Positions 39,201 to 47,972 of a stretch of 64,000 bases of DNA are shown here, in pieces; the stretch's first letter is position 1, and every line of letters begins with the position of its first letter. Under the pieces are notes generated by a model. It ran no database searches. It was not told where the DNA came from and saw nothing but the letters and a program-made list of their open reading frames with translations. A program made the position numbers and the translations under genes. Source of the stretch: Phalacrocorax aristotelis (lineage: Eukaryota > Chordata > Aves > Suliformes > Phalacrocoracidae); NCBI RefSeq assembly GCF_949628215.1, contig NC_134287.1, positions 22,823,501 to 22,887,500 of the forward strand, given 5' to 3'.

Positions 39201-39942
39201 CAACGGGTTTCTTTTACTGATTCAGGATCCATTTTTTTGCAGTAAATCCATTGGCGTGCTCGCGGTGAACACGTGCCCGGTGCCAGGGAAGGCACTTTGA
39301 GTTGTGACAGTCGGCTGAAATTAAGCAGTTCACAGTGGCTTTGCTTCCACCCTGGCGTTCATTGCCCCGCGATAACACAGCGGGGGAAACGCGCTTTGCT
39401 CGCGTTAGGACGTAAAGCATAAGCCCGGTGCTGAGGGCTGGCGGCGGGAGGGGGGCGAGGGGTGGTCCCGGAAGAGGAACTGGTGGCTGAAGTCCAAAAT
39501 GGGAATGGAGCAAAGGTGCACGTCGGGGGAAGGGAGCGCGATGCCCCACGCTGGCCGTGCACTTGCGCCGACGGCCACTCTGGGTGTGGGAGGGAGAAGG
39601 TGGGGGAGGAACGCCGTTTCTGGAAACCTAACGAGACCTGCCTTTCTTCCGCTTTCAAACAGCGCTATCATGACGGGATCGTACAACAACTTCTTTCGAA
39701 TGTTTGACCGGAACACGCGACGGGATATCACTCTAGAAGCATCCAGGGAGAGCAGCAAACCTCGTGCCATCTTAAAGCCGCGTAAAGTGTGTACAGGCGG
39801 AAAAAGAAAGAAGGATGAAATAAGCGTTGACAGTCTGGACTTCAACAAGAAGATTCTTCATACAGCATGGCATCCCATGGAGAACATCATTGCTGTAGCT
39901 GCCACCAATAATTTGTATATATTCCAGGACAAAATTAACTAA
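12271..39942 (+). CDS. PPP2R2D: PP2A regulatory subunit B55-delta, ten coding exons
   Basis: The product is the B-family WD40 subunit that targets the PP2A core enzyme (scaffold A plus catalytic C) to phosphoproteins. From family knowledge, PP2A-B55 reverses CDK1 phosphorylation at mitotic exit and is inhibited by Greatwall-phosphorylated ENSA/ARPP19. Coding exons: 12271-12277, 12614-12700, 26518-26615, 29781-29946, 31655-31767, 34524-34701, 35569-35733, 37200-37369, 37459-37550, 39663-39942. Together they make 1,356 nt, or 451 residues; the human delta form is 453. All phases fit and every intron is GT-AG. Delta rather than alpha, beta or gamma is indicated by [20 protein letters not shown] near the N-terminus, by [15 protein letters not shown], and by [14 protein letters not shown]. 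The start ATG has G at -3 and G at +4. The fold expected is a seven-bladed propeller, cytosolic and nuclear. The exon chain was read by eye from homology. The 5' UTR limit is unknown. Confidence 0.97.
12614..12700 (+). CDS. PPP2R2D: PPP2R2D coding exon 2
   Basis: Encodes residues 3-31: a Gly-rich linker, then [20 protein letters not shown], the start of the propeller. The acceptor is TTAG and the donor is GTGAGG, leaving phase 1. The Gly run has VAGGGGGS where mammalian B55-delta has a similar but differently spaced glycine tract, which explains the small length difference from human. Confidence 0.95.
12701..26517 (+). other. PPP2R2D intron 2, 13.8 kb, no other gene seen
   Basis: An AT-rich intron that makes up half of the gene. 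It contains homopolymer T runs (for example about 12,966-12,979 and 15,577-15,589), a TA/GA microsatellite near 23,745, and isolated TATA-like words such as TATAAATAG at 13,249. I could not recognise any coding exon, tRNA or transposon inside it. Confidence 0.6.
23745..23771. repeat. TA and GA dinucleotide repeat in intron 2
   Basis: A short run of alternating T and A (interrupted once) passes directly into five to six copies of AG. It is an ordinary microsatellite. Confidence 0.7.
26518..26615 (+). CDS. PPP2R2D: PPP2R2D coding exon 3
   Basis: Encodes residues 32-64, including [19 protein letters not shown] and RVVIFQRE, the first WD blade. It is flanked by TTTACAG and GTCAGT and ends in phase 0. 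It follows the largest intron of the gene (12,701-26,517). Confidence 0.96.
29781..29946 (+). CDS. PPP2R2D: PPP2R2D coding exon 4
   Basis: Encodes residues 65-119, from [20 protein letters not shown] to FLLSTN. The acceptor is CCTTGCAG and the donor is GTAAGG, leaving phase 1. The [11 protein letters not shown] start and the LPQQNAAHF segment are specific to the delta paralogue. Confidence 0.96.
31655..31767 (+). CDS. PPP2R2D: PPP2R2D coding exon 5 (hairpin region)
   Basis: Encodes residues 120-157, starting [19 protein letters not shown] and ending TALR. By comparison with the solved B55-alpha holoenzyme, this stretch begins the beta-hairpin handle that contacts the PP2A scaffold subunit. 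The acceptor is TTTTAG and the donor is GTATGT. Confidence 0.95.
32838..32854. repeat. 17-nt T homopolymer in intron 5
   Basis: Seventeen T in a row on the + strand, which is poly(A) on the - strand. It immediately follows (in - strand sense) a tRNA-like stretch at 32,858-32,945, described under findings. Confidence 0.8.
34524..34701 (+). CDS. PPP2R2D: PPP2R2D coding exon 6
   Basis: Encodes residues 158-216, including [20 protein letters not shown] and [20 protein letters not shown]. The acidic pair D200-D201 lies in the region aligned with the substrate groove of B55-alpha. The exon ends in A followed by GTATCCTT, which matches the U12-type rather than the usual U2-type donor. Confidence 0.95.
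34702..35568 (+). other. PPP2R2D intron 6, probable U12-type
   Basis: The donor is GTATCCTTTT, identical to the U12 GT-AG consensus GTATCCTT and unlike U2 donors elsewhere in the gene. The acceptor lacks a strong pyrimidine tract (ACAAAAACCTTCCCAG). A partial branch-site match, GTCTTTAC, places an adenosine at 35,553, about 15 nt before the splice, within the U12 range. The branch motif is imperfect. Confidence 0.65.
35569..35733 (+). CDS. PPP2R2D: PPP2R2D coding exon 7
   Basis: Encodes residues 217-271, from [20 protein letters not shown] to CDRHSK. The acceptor CTTCCCAG has only a short pyrimidine stretch, and the donor is GTAAGTT. The ending T joins TT of the next exon to give the phenylalanine of KFFEEPED. 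Confidence 0.96.
37200..37369 (+). CDS. PPP2R2D: PPP2R2D coding exon 8
   Basis: Encodes residues 272-328, including [20 protein letters not shown] and [20 protein letters not shown], a well-conserved WD blade. The acceptor is CTGCAG and the donor is GTATGG. The frame stays open into the very short following intron. Confidence 0.96.
37459..37550 (+). CDS. PPP2R2D: PPP2R2D coding exon 9
   Basis: Encodes residues 329-359, [20 protein letters not shown] followed by [10 protein letters not shown]. It is separated from exon 8 by only 89 bp. The acceptor CCAAAAAG is purine-rich, with its pyrimidine tract about 30 nt upstream. The donor is GTAAGC, phase 2. Confidence 0.95.
39663..39942 (+). CDS. PPP2R2D: PPP2R2D last coding exon
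   Basis: Encodes residues 359-451, from [20 protein letters not shown] through the basic segment [20 protein letters not shown] to the C-terminus [11 protein letters not shown] and a TAA stop at 39940-39942. The acceptor is TTTCAAACAG. The C-terminal IFQDKIN matches the family end, so the chain is complete. Confidence 0.96.
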
Positions 39943-40518
39943 AGATGACTTACTTGAGGACAGAGTCGTCGTCTTGCATAGTTACGCTCAGTTGTTTATC
40001 TGTAAAAGAGAAGGCCTTGTTGTCCTACCAGTGAAGAACATTGATGCACTTACTTCCCTTTAGGTAAAGGAGAGGATCTGGCCTGGGTTTTGAGTTCACG
40101 GTGTGGTTCTGCCTTCAGCGGGGGTGGGGAGCGTCAGCTGCAGTTTTCTGGGAGAGACCCTCTAGAGGCAGAACTGATGGACAGTGCTCGATAAGGCCAA
40201 TACTCAAAACATGTATTTATTTAAGTCTGAGCCTTCCTTTCCAGTTTATAGACCAAAAATTTAACACCCAAGAAGAAAAATTGTCATAGAAACGTAATTT
40301 CTATCTCTCGCGCGCTCTCTCTGCTGTAATATTTGGGCCTTTCAAAACATATATTGTGCTTGATGCCTGTAAACATTCCTCCTCTGGCCTGTATCTAGGC
40401 TTAGGTGTTTTTACCTTTGAGCACTTAGGTAGGTCTTGAGTTGGGTTCGTAGACAGGTTTCCATGAATATTTACTCACCAACTGTATCTATAACCACACC
40501 TTCTGGTGTAAACCACTT

Positions 40519-40524
40519 AATAAA
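40519..40524 (+). terminator. Proximal poly(A) signal of PPP2R2D
   Basis: AATAAA lies in CTTAATAAAATAAC. A T-rich stretch around 40,565-40,595 may act as the downstream element. It would give a 3' UTR of about 600 nt. Confidence 0.5.
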
Positions 40525-41614
40525 ATAACAAACTATAAAAAGCGGTTTTAAATCTGAGGGTATGTATTCAGTCTTTTTATTTTCTTTTTTATTGCATGTA
40601 CTGAGATTGTGCAAAATAATTCTGATGGGCAGGTTTCACAACGTTTGCCCCAAAACATGGATATTTTTGGCAGACTAATATGAACTTTTTTGTGTAGTAT
40701 TTCAAATTCTAAATCTAGAGTTTCCATGGAATTGTCATTTACTTTCACTTGCACTGTTTTTGTTGGGTTTTTTTTTTTAAATGCTATCTGTGTACCAAGT
40801 AGGAGATCGAAAAGGTTAGACTATAGATATCCACAGCCTTAACAGAAAGCGACCACCTTGCGCAGGAGGGAAAACAACATTTAACAAATTTTCTTCTTTG
40901 AAGATAAAAATTCAGTTTATCTGATGCCTCTCAATGTTAGACATGCCTTATGTGCATTATGTTTTTTTAACCTTTTTAGTATTTGTCATGAAGATAAAGT
41001 TTATTTTAAATATTTGGCATAATATATTGTATTTCACACTGCAGTTCAGGCCAGCAAAAAAGGAACCAACCGAACCTCTCTCTGACGCCCAGCAGCAGCG
41101 CGGCACGTTCCAGCGCGTTCCGGCTCCGACACGGGGGCGTCGGGAGACACCGCGGCCGCGAGCTGGCGTTGCCGCCTCGGCTCCAGCGCTGCTCTGGCTA
41201 ACTTTTGCTTTTTAAGCCTTAGGTACCTGTTTTGTTTGTTCGTTTGTTTTTTCCAAAGAGGCCTAAAATGCATCGACCTTCTCTTCGCCCTCGACTAGCC
41301 GGGGTGCGAAGCGGTTCCTGAAGCTGTTGCAGCACGTTTTAGTAGCACCGAGTAGCTCGGCATCGCGCGCCGCGAAATGTGCCTGCAAACGAGAACCTTT
41401 CTGAAAAACGAGGTCCCTTGAGCTTCCCAGAGGAAATACAGAGGTGTGGTTTACACTCCGTTTTTCTTAAAATGAAGGTGTGTTTTGATTACCGAACCAG
41501 ATCTGCGTATGCAAGAGCAAAATGTCTCCGTTCTTACCCTCCCGATTGATGTCCATAGAGTGCCACTCTTGTTCACAGTAAGCTAGTGAGTACAACTAAC
41601 TTTGAGGTTCTACA

Positions 41615-41620
41615 AATAAA
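41615..41620 (+). terminator. Second poly(A) signal of PPP2R2D
   Basis: AATAAA is followed closely by an encoded A-rich run starting at about 41,629. Oligo(dT) priming on that run could mimic a cleavage site, so transcript ends reported here need care. Confidence 0.4.
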
Positions 41621-41809
41621 GTTTAAATTAAAAAAAAAAAAAACACAAAAAACTTATACTGTATATTGGTTGTGACACTATTTGAAAATCTTGAAATGTG
41701 GAACTTGCGGGTCACTGAAGCATTAGGTTTGACCTTGTTCCTAAACTACGTACTAGAGCTAATACAATGGGATTGTACATATTGTTCAGTTATTTTGACC
41801 AAAAAGTTT

Positions 41810-41815
41810 AATAAA
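41810..41815 (+). terminator. Distal poly(A) signal of PPP2R2D
   Basis: AATAAA lies in AGTTTAATAAATTTT, followed 25-40 nt later by the GT-rich stretch CTGTGTATTTTGG, a normal downstream element. This is the best candidate for the main 3' end. Confidence 0.55.
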
Positions 41816-42234
41816 TTTTAAATGTTTACCTGGACTCGCGCTGTGTATTTTGGCAACTTCTTCCGTTGGTGAGATGACTGGCCAAGCGAGGCGACCGGGA
41901 GATTGTTTGTATTTCCGTTCTGAATGGTTAGTTTTTGAATGGTCATACCTCTAACTCGGAAAGCTGTCTGTTCATATTCAGTGAATATATTAGTGCTGTC
42001 TATTTCTGATCTATTTTTTCAGCAAATGTAAGTGGAATATGAGTAAAAAGAAAAAGGAGATGATGAAATCTTCTATTATATAAAATATGATTTGCTTGTA
42101 CCACTTTCAATTAAATAGTTTTTGATGATTGATGAAATTTTTTATCATTTCGTTGTATCTAAAAACAGATTTTATTGTCGATTTGATAAAATCACTGTGT
42201 TTTTCAGATATTTTCCCCAAAGCACCCTTGAGTT

Positions 42235-42450
42235 GCGGGACCAGTGCGGGAGCGTCGCGCTGCTCGCGGTGCCCCCAGGGCTTAACATCGGGGAGGTGGA
42301 GGGTCTCGCAGGGACGTGGCGGTAGGGATGCGTTGGCGGGGCGGAGGGCCAGACCCCCGCGCCCGTCCCCCTCCGCGGGGCGACCCCGGGCCTCGCTGCC
42401 TGCGGGGGTGGCTGGCGGCTGGAGGCGGGCGGGGGGCCTGCTGAAGCTTG
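42235..42450. promoter_or_regulatory. Orphan CpG-rich patch
   Basis: A sharp change from AT-rich DNA (up to 42,230) to sequence crowded with CG, such as GGGAGCGTCGCGCTGCTCGC and CCGCGGGGCGACCCCGGGCC. It is not at the 5' end of any gene I can identify. Confidence 0.5.
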
Positions 42451-45400
42451 CTTTGAACAGTCACTTATTTTGGTGTGATGAATCCTTAATGCCCAGTCAA
42501 TCCGGGCTTAAGTGAGCGTTGCGCATCAGCGACGGTGTCTGTGAGCCTGAGAGGGTTTTGCACTAGTCCTCGCTTTGTGGGACTCGTGCACGTGTTTGGA
42601 AGTGTCGCTGAGCAGAAAGTCAGAGTCTGTGAGACCCGTAATCGCCGGTTACGTGACGGCAGAGTACTGGGAGCGGACGAGCCACCCTCTGAGGTCATGT
42701 GCTTCCCCTCGGCGGTGGCTTTGGAAAGGGCAGGAATGGGATTTAAGATTAAACTGAATTCCGTTGTCATTTTACATTGGCCACAACCACTCGCGCACAG
42801 AGAATCGGGCTTCCTGGCGGAAGGGCCGGCGGCTCCGGGAGAAGCTCCGGTGAGGCAAAGTGAGAAGCGGCGGGGGTGTATAAACACAGCCCTGGGCTGG
42901 GGGCTGCGGCTTCGATGCCCAGCGGTTTCTGAATAGCAGGACCTGGAATTGGTGTCGGGGGATGATCAGCTCCCGTGGCCGCGGCCGTGCTCCTTGGGAC
43001 ACTGGCCTGCGGGGCGGGGGGCGCACGGCCCGCGCCCAGCGAGGGGAGGGTGAGGGCAGCTGGAACACATCTTACAGCCTGAAGAAATAAAACGTGCTTC
43101 CAAAGAGTTCAGGCACTTAATTGGTACTTCTAATTTCCCGGGGAAATGAAATGGGCTGGGGCTGAGGAGCGGGGTTGCAGCGGGGAGCGGGTGGGCTCCA
43201 GCCCTCGCCCTGGGCCCTGCTCCGTGGGGTCTGTGACTTCTCCCGTGCAACGGCTGTCCTTCACACTAACCTGGTGCTTCACCCATTATGTGCTAGAACG
43301 CTGTTTTTAGGCTCAAAAATCAGAGAAATTGTTTCCAGCAAGCGTTTAACGAAAGGCCCTGTGTTGTACCCTGCCCCAAGGCTGTCCCTAGAAATGAAGT
43401 AACCTTCCAGGCTCCCTGGCAGGACTTTCCCGTGGAACTGCCCTGTCCTGGAATTACAGGGGCCGGGGAGCGGTGTTTGCCAATGCCCATGCTCGCCCCT
43501 GCATCACCAAATAAAACCTAGTGAGGGTGGGTCGGGTTTTTTCTCTCCCGCAGGGTTTCCGCCTCCTGGCTTTTGGGGCAGCCGCTCTCTGGGGGCCAGG
43601 GTCTGGGCTGGGGGTCAATCCCCCGGCCCCACGGGTGGGACCTGGGAAGACGAGCAAGCGTACTGGGTGAACGTTTAAGGGGATCAGAACGCAGCGAGAC
43701 GGCTGCTGCCGGACCCGCCGGCGCGGGTGGGGGGAAGGGAGGGCCAGGCGTCGGGCTCCGCCGCGCGACGCAGGGAAAGCACTTGGGTATTTGGTGTCCT
43801 GCTCTTTGCATCCGGGGGTCTTAACAGGCAGACTAGAGCCCCGTGCTGATCCGGTGGGGTAAGAGGACGCAGCCTGACTCTTCCCTGCTCCGAGTGATGG
43901 TTACCTGGCGTCTGAGCCGCTCTGAAGAGCGAGGCGTAACTCAGAGCAAAGGCGGGTGCGGCTCCTCCTCGACACCCGGTGCTGGGCTGTACGTGGACAT
44001 GTGGGTGTCGTGCCCGGGTGCGGAGCACGGCCCCGCAGGCCGAGCAGGCGAGTGCCGGCCCTTCCCACCCCTGCGGGCTGCCTGGCCACAGCCAGCGCTG
44101 GCCCTCTCAACTCACCCGTGACATAAACACCGAGGTTGATCCCAGCTCCTGTGGTGCGTCCAGAACCGGCGCTAAGAACCTTCATTAAGCCTTGAAACAG
44201 CTGAAGGGCCCCCGTGCTCTGGCTGCGGTGGGGAGGCAGCTCCCTGTGCTGCGGAGCAATCCCTGGCCTGGGAGTCTGTGCCACTCCGGGCGGTGTTGGA
44301 AAGCGGCTCCTGGAAGTAAATCACCTCCTCGTCCTCCTCGCACAGTGCAGGCTGAGTGGAGCCTGCAGAGAACAGAAACTGGTTTTGCAGCTAGTCCCCT
44401 CTGTTGTAGCATCCTTGAAGGCTGCAGTGTTAGAGCTGAGCTTCTCTCTTGACCTTTCTGGCTCCTTGTACGCTGAGCCTGCCCGGACACTGGCCATCCT
44501 CACGGCGTCCTCTGCGGTTACAAATAGCATGTGCAATGCGTCCCGTGTGCCCCAGAGCCATCAGCTGGGCCTCTGAGACTGCTCGTTGCTGCTAAGGATT
44601 ATGTTCCAGTAGTAAAGCAAAGCACACAGAAATGCAAAGCTTTAAACCCAGGTAGGGACTGCAACAAACTGATGGCTGCTCTAGAGCAAGGGCAGGCTTC
44701 TGGAGCGTCCCTTGGGAGCCTTTGGTGACAGCTTGCACGGGAGGTCAGAGAATGCCTGGATCCATAGCAATTCTTTCCTGACTTCCTTTTAATATTTGGT
44801 AAGTTTCTAATGCCACAACTTCACTGAACGTATTTCTTGCACAAAAGTACACAAGCTCTCCATCTGCCCTGTGCCGGCCGCTGCTGGCATGAGCCTGCCG
44901 AGCCTGAAAGTGCTAAACCAGACCCTGACAAGCTCGGCTTTGAATAGGGCTGGCTGCCTCCCGAAGCCTGTGCTCCAGCTGAAGCTCTGCACCACCCCAG
45001 CAGCATCCATGTGCTTAGGACTTAGTTCACCTTCCAGGCCTCTGTCTCATGTGAACCGTCTTCCCACAGCGCCGTCCCCACTCTGCCCCCTTCCCAGCCC
45101 CGTGGCTGCCGGGGTGGCGTGAGCCCGGGCAGCCGCGGTCCCGCCAGCGCCGGCATCGGAGCTGCAGCCAAGCCACGGCCGGGGGGAGCTGGAGAAGCGG
45201 CTCTGTGACTGCCCACGGTGTTGGAGGGTGAAGCTTCTCAGCCTCTTAAAGCTCCGGTGAGTCGAGGCTCCAAAAGCCAGGCGCTCCGACACCTCCTCCC
45301 CACGAGGGGTTGTTTTCCCCATCCCACCCAGGCCGGTTCCCAACAGGCAGCTCCTGTTGCGGCCGAGCATCACGACCTGCCGTGGTGGTGCCCGAGGGGC

Positions 45401-46023
45401 GATGCTGTGCACGGGGCTGGCGTCCTCCTGTCCGTCCTTCGGGCTGCGGCTGCCCGCGGAGGGGTGACCCCGGCAGAAGGGACTCACTCCAGCCCCACGC
45501 TGAGCCCCTGGCGCAGGAACGAGGGTCATTAAGTCAGTTCTAATGAGTTATACTTGCTCGTCTCGCCTTGGACTGGAAGTGTGCTGTACTTAAAATGTTG
45601 CTTATTTATGCTGACTGTGGGGTCAGCATAAATTTTTGGTGGGTTGGTTTGGTTTTTGTTACTTTAAGAAAAGAAGTTTAGTTGCAAAATTGACCTGACT
45701 TTTCCATTTCCATTGGTATGAATTGTGAGGATCAAAGGGCTTAGAGGCTTCAGTGCAAATTTTGTCACTAGCCAGTGTGTTACGGCAGCTCTAGGCTGTA
45801 TCTTCTAGTATTTGTATTTCTCTTTGACTACTTTTCCACTGGTTCCATGGCTTTAGAGAGGCCTGTGCAGTTTAAAGCTGTTTTAAAAAATTGATAACTG
45901 TGAAATCTGTGTGAGGCATCTGTTACAGAAATCAATGTGGAAAACGCAGAGGCAAAAGGCCAACATTTGACCACGGAAACCTGATGTTGCTCTGTGAGAG
46001 TGCCTTGAGCAACAACGCGGTAC

Positions 46024-46031
46024 TGACGTCA
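46024..46031 (+). promoter_or_regulatory. Isolated TGACGTCA palindrome
   Basis: A perfect CRE/ATF word in AT-rich DNA between the two genes, about 1 kb beyond the predicted 3' end of BNIP3. Function unknown. Confidence 0.3.
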
Positions 46032-46561
46032 AATATTTTGCCAGTTTAATGGCAGCAGGATGAAGAGGTTTGGGTTTTTTTTTTTTAACTTTGCTTCTTT
46101 CAATCGCGTTAAAAGTAATTGTTATGTACGCACCGGCTCAGCTTGGCTCAGCGCAGCCCGAGAGCGGCTCCAATAAACATAAAGCTCTGAGTCAAGTTGC
46201 TGATGAATGTTTAGGGTGGGTCACACATTGTTTTTTCTGACACGGGTAATCCTTGGGCATGTGATGGACATACAGGGGGCGGGGGCTGACGATGAGGTTT
46301 TCTGCCTGTTGATCCTAAAAACGTGGGTAAATGGAGCGTTAACGGGTGTCTGATACTTGTGTAAGTCAGCGCTCCCGTAGCGAGTACAGCGTTAGCATCC
46401 CCCAGCACACCTCGCTGCTGCGTTCTTGGTGAAATAGAGTCACAGCCCAGGCTGCCCCCCCAAACAAGTATCTGTATTTATTACCTTTGATTTTCTGGAA
46501 TAAGTCAAAGAAATGGGCAAAATATTTCTGCTTGGTACCTTCAGGAGAAGTAGGCCAGGCT

Positions 46562-46573
46562 TGCGCATGCGCA
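46562..46573 (+). promoter_or_regulatory. NRF1-type palindrome
   Basis: TGCGCATGCGCA is a perfect NRF1 consensus. It lies about 430 bp beyond the predicted 3' end of BNIP3 and outside any CpG island, which is unusual because such sites normally lie in promoters. Confidence 0.45.
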
Positions 46574-47001
46574 CCGAAAAGCTCTGGTGAAACGATACTC
46601 GTCCACTGCAAGATCAAGGGCGTCGGACCAGACCCTCAGAGATAACTATGCATGTAATGGTAATTCAAATGAATACAAATTAAGAATGACTAAGAGTGAC
46701 ACGTGTAACTGCCTCTAAACCCTCATAAACAGGGGCAAAAATAAAGCAGGAGCACCTTTACTTTTAAACGATGACGACGGTACGAAGCAGAACACGCGTT
46801 TCGGGGTGAGTTTCTGTTACCTGAGTGACTCCTACCCCCAGCTGAGCCGTATCCGACAATGAAGTTGTTTTCTCTAGAAATGTCTCGCGTATTTGTCAGT
46901 TATGGAAGTCAGTAACCTGCGTGAAACTCTTGTTGAAAGGCAAAGAACCTTGTCAGCTGCTTTCAAAGGAATGAGGAAACTCTGAATCCACGAGGAACCT
47001 T

Positions 47002-47007
47002 TTTATT
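47002..47007 (-). terminator. Distal poly(A) signal of BNIP3
   Basis: TTTATT on the + strand, which is AATAAA on the transcribed strand, within AATATATTTAAATAAAAAGG. Cleavage would fall near 46,985. Confidence 0.5.
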
Positions 47008-47163
47008 TAAATATATAAAACATGGTATTTTGGCAAACATTCATTTTCTTCTCATTAAATAAGGTAAAATCACTGACTGAAAAGGCATTCCATTAGTAAA
47101 AACAAATAAGCAAGCAACCCTTTCTTAACTCTATACAAGGATGAGGCAAATGTGAGATGCAAA

Positions 47164-47169
47164 TTTATT
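47164..47169 (-). terminator. Proximal poly(A) signal of BNIP3
   Basis: AATAAA on the - strand, in TAAAATAATAAATTTGC. It is an alternative 3' end about 160 nt before the distal one. Confidence 0.4.
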
Positions 47170-47920
47170 ATTTTACAGATAAAAAGACTGAGAAGCGACA
47201 GTCTGCAAGTAGATACAAGAGAAGGAGCTTCTATCAATTTGGGAGTTGAACAAACATCTTTGCGAAAGCAGCTATTTATCAGGCACTAAAGTCCACATTT
47301 TCATTCAGGCTGCTGTGCGTCGCACTCTGACCTAGTAAAACCCGACGGCAGCTCCACTCGCACGCTAGCTCCTCCCAGGGGCTCTCAACCTTTCGCATCT
47401 CACACAAACGCAAAGGAGAACTAGGCAAAATCTGTGGAAGGAAGAAACGGCCCCGAGCGAGGTATGAATCGGGAACTCCCGTACGTGATACGTAAGGCCA
47501 CACATCGCTGTGGGCTAATCCCTTAGTGTCGTGATTACAGCAGCAGTGACGGATATTCACATCTATGAAGTATAAAGAAACAGCAGTTTAGAGGAACACC
47601 AGCTCAATCACAATCGCTATACTGAAGCTATGATTGTTTTTAAACATCAAGTTGTTTTAATTTTCGAAGGTACTTCACCACAAGGCAATGTAACGGACGT
47701 TAATGCACCTGAGACAAGCGCTACGCACGGACCCAGAAGACGACGTGTGGCACGTCGGCTTCGGCGTCCCTTTTCCCATTCTCACTAAAGCAGGAGCACA
47801 ACGCTGACAACACGCACACACCGACCAGGCGCTCGTCGCCTGCTCGGACGTTTCTGCTGTTCACCTCCTCCCCTCCCAGATGAGTATCTTCTTTGCTTCG
47901 AAGCTAGATTCCAGGTGCCT

Positions 47921-47972
47921 TTAAAATGTACTGCTTGAAGCCGTGGTCGTAAGGCGTCTTCCGATGTAGATC
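47921..47972 (-). CDS. BNIP3: BNIP3 last coding exon
   Basis: Encodes [17 protein letters not shown] and a TAA stop at 47,923-47,921. The acceptor is GTCCTCAG. The tail is three residues longer than human GRRLTTSTSTF. Confidence 0.95.

Larger units (their letters stand above)
39943..41830 (+). other. PPP2R2D: PPP2R2D 3' untranslated region
   Basis: Non-coding sequence after the stop codon, mostly AT-rich, with three AATAAA signals and one GC-rich insert at about 41,085-41,210. The 3' limit is inferred from the last signal plus about 15 nt. No coding exon is recognisable here. Confidence 0.65.
41831..46979. other. Gap between convergent PPP2R2D and BNIP3
   Basis: No protein-coding exon recognised. 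The stretch from about 42,235 to 45,530 is GC- and CpG-rich compared with both sides and carries many composition-driven open frames up to 160 codons. A perfect TGACGTCA lies at 46,024-46,031 and a perfect NRF1-type palindrome at 46,562-46,573. Confidence 0.55.
46980..47920 (-). other. BNIP3: BNIP3 3' untranslated region
   Basis: Non-coding sequence after the stop. Its end is set by the distal AATAAA (47,007-47,002). The length of about 0.9 kb is similar to mammalian BNIP3. The exact end is inferred. Confidence 0.6.
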
